Shown here one piece after another: positions 49,301-61,300 of a stretch of 64,000 nucleotides of DNA. A program made the translations under genes and the position numbers. Under the pieces are notes generated by a model. It was not told the origin of the DNA. It did not search any database and worked only from the letters and a program-made list of their open reading frames with translations. Every line of letters begins with the position of its first letter. Within the stretch, counting starts at the first letter, position 1. The stretch lies in the NCBI GenBank assembly GCA_947495685.1, contig CANLZY010000019.1, positions 55,189-119,188 on the forward strand. Reading direction: 5' to 3'. The stretch is from an uncultured Tropicimonas sp. (lineage in GTDB: Bacteria > Pseudomonadota > Alphaproteobacteria > Rhodobacterales > Rhodobacteraceae).

Positions 49301-52300
49301 CTCTGGGCCACGTCCTGGCCGGAACAGGGCGACGTGCTGCGATTCGACGCCGACGGCAACGCCGAAGTGGCCGCGCGCCTGACGATACCGGCGGAATCGC
49401 TCGCTTTTGGAGCTGCGGGCACCGAGATGGACGGGCTTTTGTTTGTCACCGGAACCCTCGACGGCACCACCGGGCAATCGGCGCTGGCGTTGATCGACAC
49501 CGCCACCCTGCAGGCCGCCACGCTGGCATTCGGCACCGCGCGGGGCGACAGCCTGACCGTGACATCCGAGGGGCGCATCCTGATCGCCAACGGCGATGGG
49601 ATCGACCTTCTGAACCCGACCACCGCGCCCGCTGTCACCGCGATCTCGCCGGGCAACGGCGCGGTTCAGACCTCGCCGGTGTCCGAACTGCGGGTGACCT
49701 TCGACTCCGACATGTCCGAAGAACTGGCCACCGATCCGGGGTCGGTGTTGAACCTCGAAAACTACGCCCTTCAGACCGCCGCGGGCACCAATGTGCCGAT
49801 CCTGTCGACCAGCTACCGATCCGACAGCCGCAGCGTGACCCTGCAGGTCGAGGCACTGTCCACCGACAGCTATGTCCTGTCGATCGCCGACACGCTGGAA
49901 AGCGCCGCCGGGATCACGCTGGCCGGATCAGTCGAAAGCGGCTTTGACGTGCTGCTCGATTTCTCGGCCGTGCTGGACATCGCGTTTTCCGATACCCGCC
50001 GCAACCGGTTGGACGGCACGTTGTCTTACGATGTCACGGTCACCAACACCGGCGACGACCCGCTTGTCGTTCCGCTGCGGCTGGCACTGGACCCGGCGCG
50101 CTATTTCACCGTGCCGCCGGCAGGGGCCACCGGGGACGGCACGCTGTGGCTGCTGGACATTGGCGGCGACCTGCCCGACGGCGGCGTGCTGGCGGCGGGC
50201 GACAGCCTGTCGGCCACCACGGCCACCTTTGCCCTGCCCGCCAGCACGCATCTGGATATCGGCCACGGGGTCTATGCCCTGCCCGCCCCCAACACCGCGC
50301 CCACCCTCGACGAAGACCCGATCGGGGCTGCCGAGGTGGGCACGGAGTATGTCGAGACCCTGTTGGTGTCGGATGCCGAGGGCGGTGAGCTTGCCTTTGT
50401 CGTGATGCAGGGTCCCGACGGCCTGCGGGTCAACTCCGGGAGGGGCAAGGTCCGCTTCACCCCGACCGAGGGCACCCCGACCGACGTCCCGGTCGTTGTG
50501 CGCGCCTATGACAGCCGCGGTGCTTTCGTGGACATCGCATGGATGCTGCAGGTCAGCGGCGGCGAAGGCGCACCGATTTTCCTGTCCTCCGAGCAGGACT
50601 TCACCGGCGCCGAAGGACAGCCGCTGACCGCGCGGTTCTTTGCCCGCGACCCGGAGTACCGGGCGGTGACATTGTCGGCAGAAGGATTGCCACCGGGGGC
50701 CGATTTCGACGGTCGCACCGGCACGTTGGCCTGGACGCCAGGATACAGCCAGGCGGGCGAGTTCGAAATCACCATCATCGCCCATGACGGCACCCGGTTC
50801 TCGCGGCTGCCGGTGGCGCTGAACATTGCCGAGCGCAACGCGCCGCCGCAGGTCGACCCGATCCCCGACCGCGTGATCCGCGAGGGCGACCCGCTGCGGT
50901 TCATCGTGTCGGCCACCGATCCGGACGCCGCCGACGGCTTGCGCTTTGCCAGCGCCTTCCTGCCCGCGGGTGCCACGCTCGACCCGCTGACCGGGGTGTT
51001 CGAATGGACACCGCGCTATGACCAGCGCGGCACCTACACCATCCCCTTCCTCGTCGGCGACAGCAGCGCCACGAGCGAGGTCACTGCGCGGATCGTCGTC
51101 GAAAACGCCAATGGCGCCCCCGAGTTTGCCCCGCTGGGCGATTTCACCCTGACCGAGGGGCAGCCCTTTGCCTTGCGCCTGTTGGCAATCGACCCCGACC
51201 AGCCGCTGGCGCGTCCCCCCACCCGGCTGGCCGATGGCACGCTGATCCTGTCGACCGATCCGGCCAGCGGCGCCCCTGTCGATCCGGGCATGACCTATAC
51301 CGTCAGCGGCCTGCCCGACGGGGCCGAGTTCGATGCCGAAACGGCAATGCTGATCTGGGCCCCCGGCATGGGTCAGGCCGGCGACTACGTGATCACGGTG
51401 CGGGCGCGCGACAATGGCGATGGCACCGACACCCGGCTGCGCGCGACCAGCCAGGTCCGGCTGACGGTCGAGAACCGGAATTTCGCCCCGGAGCTGACGG
51501 CGATCCCCAACAGCTCGGTTGAAGCCGGCAAGGTGTTGCGCCTACCCATCGAGGTGAGCGATCTCGATGGCAGCAAGGTGAATGTGACGGCGACGTTGGT
51601 GCCACTTGCCAGCGCCGATCGGGTCGGCATCGATGTAGAGGCCCTGACACTTGGGCCCGACAGCGGCTTTGCCAGCTTGCGGACCAACGCGAACGGCCAG
51701 TTCCTGCGCATCGCGCCGGAGGCCTTTGACCGCGGCGACTACCTGGTCACGCTGGTGGCCGTGGACGACGGCGGTGGCGTTGCCGCCGATGCCCGCCGCG
51801 ACGAACAGAGCTTCATCCTGTCGGTCGAGGCCGCTGCCGTTCCGCCGCGCCTTGACGTGATCGACCGGGCCGTGGCGGTGATCGGGGCACCGTTCGTGCT
51901 GCCAATCGCTGCAGAGGATGCCGATGGCGACGTGCTGACCTTCAGCGCCGAGGGTCTGCCAACCGGCGCCAGCATCGCACAGACCGGTCGCTATGGTGAA
52001 GCAGAGCTGCGCTGGACGCCGACCACCGCCCAGACCGGCGAGCACGAGATCACGCTGACGGTTTCGGATGATGGCAATGGGGGCGCGGGCGATGTCGGCA
52101 GCGATGTCCGAACGATCACGCTGGTGGCGCGGGCGGCGAACACCGCGCCTGTCCTGTTGCCGGTGGGGGACCAGGAGGTTGCGGAAGGCGATCTGCTCGA
52201 CGTGCAACTTGCCGCGCTCGACGCGGAAGGCGACGCGATCACCTATCGGGCGACCAACCTGCCTGCGGGCGCGACCCTTGATGCGACCAGCGGGTTGCTG

Positions 52301-55300
52301 CGGTGGCGGCCCGGGGCCTTTGCCGCCGGAACCTATGCAGATATCGAGCTGACGGCCACCGATGGCGGCGCGGCCTCCTCCGAGGTGATCCGGATCACCG
52401 TCACCAACACCAACGCCGCGCCGATCCTGACCGCCCTGCCGCCCCAGCGCGGCCGGGAAGACACGGCCATGACGTTCAAGCTCATTGCCGGCGATCCCGA
52501 TGGCGACGCCGTGGTCTTCGAAGCGCTCGGGCCGCTGCCGGATGGCGCGGTTCTGAACGCGGGCGACGGCACGGTCGACTGGACCCCGGCCTTTGGCCAG
52601 GCGGGCACCTACAGGCTGAAATTCGCCGCCCGGGACAGCTCCGGGGCCACCGGCGAAATCACCGTCGATGTGATCGTCGCCAATGTGAACCGGGCACCCT
52701 CGCTGTCGCTGGACAACCACCTCGCGACGATTGGCGATACGCTCCGGATTGACCTGTTCGGGACCGACCCGGATGGCGAGGCGCTGACCTACAGCTTTGA
52801 GGGGATGCCGCCGGGCGCTGCCTTCAACGAGGCTCGGAACCGGCTGGTCTGGACACCGACCGCCGACCAGCTGGGGGATCACCTGATCTTCGTCACCGCC
52901 AGTGACGGCACAGACAGCATTCGAAAGCCGATGGTGGTCCGGGTGACCGCTGTGCCCGAAGCCCCTGTCGTGACCGTTCTGGCCACACCCGATTTCCCGG
53001 TGCTTCCCGGCCAACAGGTGACGCTGAACGTGCTGGCCGACAGCCTTGGTGCCATAGCCGAGACCCGCCTGTTCGTGAACGGCACGCGGGTGAAGCTGGC
53101 CGATGACGGCTCCCTGACACTGACCGTGGGCCAGCCGGGCCGAACCGTGGTGCGCGCGGAGGCGGTGGGTGCAAACGGTGCCGTCGGCTTCGCCGAAACG
53201 ATCATCCGTGTACGCGACCCGCAGGACACCGAGGCACCGGTCGTGGCACTGGACCCGTCGATCACCTTTGCCCCGATCGCCGCCTCGACCGCCGTTCTGG
53301 CCACGGTCGAAGACACTGCGCTCGACTCCTGGGAGCTGACCGCGACCCATATTGCCAGCGGCAAGACAATTGTCGTCGCCAACGGGACGACCCAACGCGA
53401 CGGCCCGTTGACAGTGTTGAACCCCACCGACCTGGCCGATGGGTTCCACACCCTGACTCTCACCGCTACCGACCTGGGTGGGCGCAACGCCACCGCCAGC
53501 CAGGTCATAGAGGTCAGCCAGCCCGAGAAAGCCCCCCGGCCCCGCCTGTCGGTCACCGATGCCACGCTGACGCTGGGCGAAGCCACGCTGTCCCTGACCC
53601 GCAGCCACGACCCCTTGCATCCCATTGCCGACGGATTGTTCGGGAATGGCTGGCGCGCGGACTGGGCCGGTGTTGGATTGACCGTCGATCCGGGCTCCAC
53701 CGGGCGCACCGCAACCGGCGCGCCGCAAGGGCTGTCCCTGGACAGTCGGGTGCAATTGACCCTGCCCGATGGCACGCGGATGGCCTTTGCCACATCGGCC
53801 GAGACCCGCCGCGTCGGTGGTGGCACGCTGGCGCGCCCCGTCTTCACCCCCGATTCCGACACCGGATGGACATTGCAGGCCGTTGCGCCGTTGCTGTCGC
53901 TGTCGGGCGGGCGGTTCTTTGACCCGTTCACCGCCGAACCCTATGACCCTGCCGGATACGCCACTGAAGTCTTCACGCTGACCTCGCCACAGGGCACCCA
54001 ATACCGGCTGACGGGCGACGGCACCCTGCGGGCAATGACCCTTGCCGATGGTACCGAGGTGCAATTGTCCGACAGTGGCATCACCAGCGATGGACAGCTT
54101 CTGGCGCAGTTCAGCCGTGACGGGGACGGTCGTATCAGCGCGCTGGAACTGGCCGACGGCACGCGCACCGTTTACCGGTATGACGCGGCAGGGCAATTGA
54201 CTTCGGTCCGCACGATCGGCGCGGCACGGACGCAGGGCTATGCCTATGATGACGCGGGCCGGTTGCAGGCCTTTACCGGCAGCGACGGGACAGCGGGCAC
54301 GTGGTTCGACCCGAGCCGCGATTTTGCCGCCCGCACCCTGGCCGCGCAGGCCGCCCCGTTGGTGGCCCCCGAACAGATGTCGGTTCGGTTCGCTGCCGCT
54401 GGCGAGGCCACGCTGGGCCTGACCCTGCGGGACAGCGAGCTGTCGAACGGCCCGATCCTGTTGGTGCTGATGGTCGATGCCGCCGTGTCAGATGCGGTCT
54501 CGGCGACCGGGATGCAGGTGCTGTCTCGCCAGACCTCGGATGGCACGACGACGCTGGTGTTGCGGGCAGAGACCGCAGGGCTGCACACGCTTCGGATCGA
54601 GGGCCCTGCCCGCAGCAATGCCAGGGCGACCCTTGTGCCACTGGGCGATCTGACCGCCGACGGGCGCGTGGATGCCGATGATGCCAATGCCCTGCCCGGA
54701 ACCGATATCGATGGCGACGGCAAGGCCGATGGCGTCGATTCCGGGTTATTTGCCCAGATGCTCGGGTTCCAGGCTAATCGCCCGCCCGAGGCTGTCTCCG
54801 CGGACCTCGAAACCTTCGTCGATCTCGGCCTGACCATTCCCATTGCCGACATTGCCAGCGACCCCGAGGGCGATGCGCTCTTTGCCGCCCTTGGCCGGGT
54901 CACTGGGGGCAGTGCCCGGATCACGGCCGACGGCCGGTCGATCGTCTTCACGCCGAAGGCCGGTTTCACCGGCACCGCGCGGATCACCCTGATTGCCGAT
55001 GACGGTCATGCGGCCAGCAGCATCCCGGTGAAGATCAAGGTCTCCGACCCGGCGCTGCTGTCGCTGGATGTTGCCAACCGGCGGGCGCAGATCGCCCTGG
55101 GCGAAACCTTCGTGCCCGAGATCACCGGTCTGTTCGAGGGACAGGACACCCCCGTGCCACTGAGCGCCGAGTACGTCACCCTGCGGCTGACGGACACCGA
55201 CGTCGCCCGCCTGACGCCCGAAGGGCACATCGTCGGGCTGACAAGTGGCGCCACCACCCTGATCGTCACCCGCGGCGACGCCCGGACCGTTTCGGTGCTG

Positions 55301-58300
55301 CAGGTGGGTGAGCCATCCTCGGCACAGCTGCTGGCCAGCATTGTCGGGCTGGACCCCTACCCCGATTCCGTTTCGCTGGATGCCGAGGGCGGCACCCGGC
55401 AATTGCTGCTGCTGGATGGCGAGGGCCTGCCGCTTGACCTGGCCGACACCCCGCCGGACTTCTACAGCTCCAACGCGCGGGTCGCGAAGGTGAGCGCGAC
55501 CGGCCTGATCACCGCCACCGGCCCGGGCGAGGCGGTGGTGACGCTGATCCTGGACGGGGTCGAGGCACAGGTTGCCGTGCGCGTTGCCGATCCGGTGGAG
55601 AATGGCGCACAGATTGGCGCCGATGGCGGCGTGGTCGAGAACGACGATGGCTACCAGGTGGCCATTGCCCCCGACAGCCTGTCGGCCCCGGTTGCCGCCA
55701 CCATCACCACGCTGGCCCGCAAGGACCTGCCAATCGAGTTCATTCCCGACGGTCATGGGTTTACCTTTGGCGCGGCCTTCAGCCTCGACGTTGGTGAACT
55801 GGCGGTGAACGAACCGATGCAGGTCGCCGTGCCGACCAGGTTTGACGCGGGCGATCAGGTTGTGTTCTACCGCCATGCCCAACTGCCAACGGCGGACGGT
55901 TGGGAATGGGGCTGGCAGGAGGTCGACAGCGGATTTGTCGATGCAGACGGCATGGCGCGCACCGCGTCGCCGCCCGATGACGGCATTTCGGCCGGCGGCG
56001 ACATGATTGTTGCCAAGGTCGACGACAAGCAGGTCACCCGCGTCAATGGCGTCACCCGCGCCTCGCTGCCATTGTCCAGCGGACCATTCACGGCGATGAC
56101 GGGCAGGATCGGCGGCACGCTGGTCGGCGGTATGAAACGCGGCGAGGAGATGCGGATTTCCTTCGCGATCGGCCAGGCCAACCTGTTCATCTCGCGGATC
56201 TCGCCATCGGGCATCGCGCAAGGGATCAGCAAGGTCTTTGAAATGTTGCCCGGTGCCAACGACGTGCTGGCGGACATCATCCAGACCATCGATCCCGAAG
56301 GCTTTTACGACGTCAACCGGCCGGATGTGGAAACCGTCCTGCTGCAACGAAATTCCGAAAACGGAATCTCGCTGGACATCACCGGGCACCGGTTCAAATA
56401 CCTGCGCGACAATTTCGGACTGGTGAGCTCGCTGGACGAGAACTACTGGACCTGGCTGGTCTTTGGCACCCCGACCGCAGAGGATTTCACCACCCTGCGG
56501 GACACGGTCGAGCAGCTTGACCGGGATACCTTCCTGTCGCAGGAGGATATCGTCGTGGACGTCGGGAACGGCGTCAAGGCGTTGCCCGTCTACGTCTCTC
56601 AGGAGGAGGGACGCGACCACATCGAACTGGCGCTGGTGCCGCCGGGCATCTCCCTGGGCGAGGGCAAGGTGCACGTTGTCCGGTTCGACAAGGAGCTGCG
56701 GACCTTCGATGACGGCGACAGCCCGCCCTCCGGCTCCAGGGCCGGTGCGACCACTGGGTCCTATTGGGGATGGGTGCCGCGGATCAGCGATCCGATCGAC
56801 GCCGGCAACAAGGGTGACGCGACCATCGCGATCGTCGAAAGCGGCCCCGGCACGTTGTTCGACGGCTCGATCGTGAAGGACGGTATCGACCAGATCCTGC
56901 TGCTGGAACGCGATGCGACCCGCAATGATGACATCCCGCAGGCGGTGCTGCGCATCCCCATCGGATTCGTGAACGAAAAGGGCGAGCCCCTGAGCGGCTT
57001 TGCCCGCAGCGGCCCGACACGCGTTGCGACGCTGGGGGATGCCGATATCGGCTTTGTCACCCTGAAGAATGCCGGCGGCATCGCCGTTGTGGACTTGGTC
57101 AAGGGCATCCAGCTTGATACCGATCCGTCCACCGACTTTCTCAACGAGTTTCTCAAGCTGGGCGTTCCGGCCGAGGATGGCGACGAGCCGCCAGAGAATG
57201 AAGACGCACCGGTCTATCGCCCGTTCGATATCGTCCTGGACAAGACCAACGGCTTCCTGCTGGTATCGGATGCCGGGTCACCGCAGATCCACCTGATCGA
57301 CATCCGCCGCGGGGCGACCAATGCCCGGCATGTGCACAGCTTCCAGTTGGCCAACGAGAATATCGGCCTGCGCGAGCTGTCGGTGACGCCGGATGGCAAT
57401 CAACTGGTGGTGACGATGACCACCCCGGACGCCCTGGGGCCCGACACCGGCACTGGCCGAATCCAGATCTACGACATTCCCGACCTTGCCTACTTTATCG
57501 ACCGCGCCACCGCCCAGGAACGCGAACGCGGGCTTGGGACGGCCGTTGCACGCATCGAGCAGGTCGATGGCAATACCCTCAACCAGCCCTACGCGGTGCA
57601 GACCCTGATCGGTCCGGATCTGGCGACCTATGCGTTCGTCACCGACAAGAGCGATGACGGCACCGGCATCGTGGTGCTGAAACGCGAGGGCGGGCAATGG
57701 AACGAGCCGAGCAACATTTCCTTCAACCTGGTCCCAACCACCGTGGCCGAACGGTTCAACTATCCCCTCGATAGTCTGAATGACAACCTCGAGGTCAACG
57801 ACCCCGCCGGCATCGCCTTCACGAGAGACCTGAAGTATGCCTTCGTCATGGGTCAGAACCGGTTCCAGGTGGATGACATCACGCGCAACCCCGACCCGGC
57901 GGCCTTCGACCTCTTCAACCTCGCCTTCAACTTCGACGCAGTCTTTGTCGAAGAGGTGCATCAGACCGGCTCCTCCATAGCAGTCATCGCCGATCCATTC
58001 GGCGAACAGGCCCGTGTCGCGGGCACCTTGCGCCCGGTCCGCAATGCCTTTGGCACAGGGGTCGCCATTTCTGGCGACGGGCGAACCCTGTACGGTGCCT
58101 ATGGCGCCCAGGATGCCGTCGGAGGCTATGATATCCCGGCTCTTCTAGAAGTTCTGGAAAGCTATCTCATGGGCGATCAGGCGTTTGGCACGGAACGTTT
58201 CCTGACACCGCTGAACGACCTGCTGCCCTTGCCGGAAGATGGCCCCGCTGCAACCCTCACGACGCGCGGTGGTCTGCTGGTCGACGGCACCCGTCAGGGC

Positions 58301-61300
58301 GTCAACCTCGACATCGACATCGCCGCCGACTTTGCCGTCTGGGACAACGAAGGCGTGTACTCGTTGCGGCCTTCCACCTCCGATTCACAAAACGTGCTGA
58401 TCGGCACTGGCGGCTTGACCCAGGTGGTCGAAAGCCAGGCGCCCTTCCTGTCGCTCGTGGCGCCGAAACTGGGCGATGGCAGCGGCGAATCCTCCACCAC
58501 CCCGACCTTCGAATGGAAGCTGGGGGGGCGCAACCTGGAGACGACGCTGTTCATCAGCACCCATCCCGAAGGCAACGGCCTGTTCCCGTCCGACAGCACA
58601 CCCGAACAGATCGCCGCACTGCGGGACGCAGGGTTCCTTGGCACGCCGGACGAGCTGATCGGGCTCGACACGCGGCTGTCGACCCTCGATGGCAACCGCA
58701 ATCGCATCCTGGAACGGCGGTTCGCAGCACCGGGCGACGATCCGGACGCCGTTGTCAGCTACACCCTGCCCTCCGAGCTGACGCTGACACGGGGCCAGAC
58801 CTATTACTGGGGTGTCGAGGTCCGTGACGCGGAAAACCGGGTGATCCGGCTCTCCGAACCTTTCCGCGTCGGGTATGAAACCGCAGAGTCAGGCGTGTCG
58901 GACGTGGTGATCGTGACCCACGACATGAGCCTCTGGGGCGGCGGCACTCCGCAGGACAGCGCCACATTCGAGCTGGCGCAGGACATCGCCAAACGCAACA
59001 ATGGCACGCTGTTGCTGCACAACCAGCACACCGGAAAATTCGACACACTGCTGACCGGCAGCGGCGGCGACGGAAAATCGCTCGTCATCCTGATGGACTG
59101 GTCCAACGAGGCCTCGATCAACGACAGCGGCTTTGCCGAGGCCGCCGCCGACGGCATGTTCGCCGCGCTGACCGTGCTGAACGACGACTACGACGGCGCG
59201 CTTTTCAAGGCCGACATGCAGTTCATCGGACATGGCCGCGGGGCGGTGGTGAACTCCGAGATCGTGCAGCGTTTGTTCACGCATTTCCCCGAGACCAAGG
59301 GCAGCCCGGACATCCAGTTCACCACCATCGACCCGTTCGACCAGACCAATCCGGCGATGAAGATCCCGATCAAGTCCTATCTGGAATCACTGGCCTGGGT
59401 GTCCCGGATCACCGGACTGCTGGTGGCCTTTGGGAACCCTGCGGTCGGGGAAAAGCTGCTGAAACTGGCCAGTAAGGCCGACGAGATCGGCGAATACGCC
59501 GATTGGCTGGGCTTTGCGACGCTCGACTGGACCGATTTCAAGGACCCGGATGTGCGGATCTGGGACGGCATCGATTTTGCCGACAATTATTATCAGAACG
59601 TTCCACAGCGCACGCCGGCCTACGATTCCTTCCTGTTGGCATCGGGTGCCAGCCGCATTCCGCTGTTCAACACCAACCCCGACCAGCTGTCGCTGACCAT
59701 CAAAGGGCGCAAGCTGGCGGACGCGGATGTCAACGTGGAGTTGACCGGGCTGCCCGGTTTCATCGAGGACGACTGGTGGCCCGGCGTCGATCTGGGAGCC
59801 TACGGCGAATTCGGCATTGGCTGGGGCACCACGCATGATCGCGCAGTGGCCTATTACGCTGGTACGGCGGCGCTGGACCGGGACACGTTCGGCCCCGACG
59901 GTGGCGAAGGTGACCCGATTTTCCGATCGTTGTTCGACCGCGATGCCAAGGAACCGCAATTTGTCGGACCGGGGTACCGGTCGCGGTATTACCCGACCGA
60001 CAGCGGCCTGTCGGCGTCCGTTTCCGGCGACGCCCAGCAGGGTGCCGACCTCTATCCCGACAGCTGGTACCGCGCCCGCGTCGGCGAAGGCGGCGAAGCG
60101 AACAACCCGCAACAGACGCCGTTCGGAACCGTGGACGGGCGGGCATATCGCGGTGGCTTCGGGCCCTATATCGATGCCGCCCCATGGGAGGGGATCGGTG
60201 CGGGCTGGTTCTATACCAAGCTCGGCGGCGGCGATGCCTATCGCCGGGTCGCCAGCGGATTGACCCGCTCCAAGGCCGACGTGAATTCCAACACCGAATA
60301 CGGCAACAACGATGCCCCGGTCCCGTTGGTGTTCAATGGCGATTTCGAAAGTTCGTTCCGGCCAGTCTATGGCCGTACTGTCTGGTACCTGCCCGGCGGC
60401 GAAGACAATCGTGGATACGAAGTCCCCGGCTGGAGCATGCAGGGTGGAACTGGCGGGTTCTGGCAGAGCATCGACAAGCTGAATTGGGATCTCACGCTCT
60501 CTGAATTCAGTGCCAGCCTTTCGGGCATCAGCGACAGCACCCTGAGCGTTGTCAACGAGATCGTGACCGGCCTGATCAAGGATATCATCGGATCCTCCGG
60601 CGAGCAGGCCGCTTCGCAATCGCTGTCGCTCAGCAGCATGCTGGCACGGGTTGGCAGCATGCGCGAAGCCGCCGAGAGGCTCAGCGATCAATTCACCAAG
60701 GACAATGACCTGTTGAGTCCGAAGTTCATTCGGGAATTTGCCGACCGGATGGAGAAAAACGCCGTCAACGCATTCAGCGACGGCACGGTCGGAGCCGCCC
60801 GGGAAACCTTCTCGAGCGGATTGGACGGCATCGCAAGTTGGTTGAAGCAAGACAACAAGCTGCCCGATATCAAGGCGGCCGCTCGCAGTGGCGCAATCAC
60901 AGCCTTCAAGACGCTGTTCTCGGCCATTGTCAGCTTCATGCAAGAGCGGGCCGTCGACATGGCCCTCGAACTGACCACCGACAGCAATGGAAAGGCCGAA
61001 GAACGCAGCGACTTCCTCTACATGCCCAAGACCCAGGCAACGCTCGGGTTCACGCTCAGCTTCCCCCTGATTGGGCAACACACGCTCGACGGCTCTCGAT
61101 CCCTTGAGGTTTCCTTCCTCAAGATGGGCGATGGACGTGAAGTCAAGCTCCGCAACCTGGAGAGGGGTCAGGGCACGTCGATCCTGCTGAACGAACTTCA
61201 TGGCGAGACCACACGGATCAACCTGACGATCCCCGAGAATGTCCGCGGAAAGGCCGGGCGGCTGATCTTCCGGTTCGAGGGGCCTGTCTTGGTCGAACGC

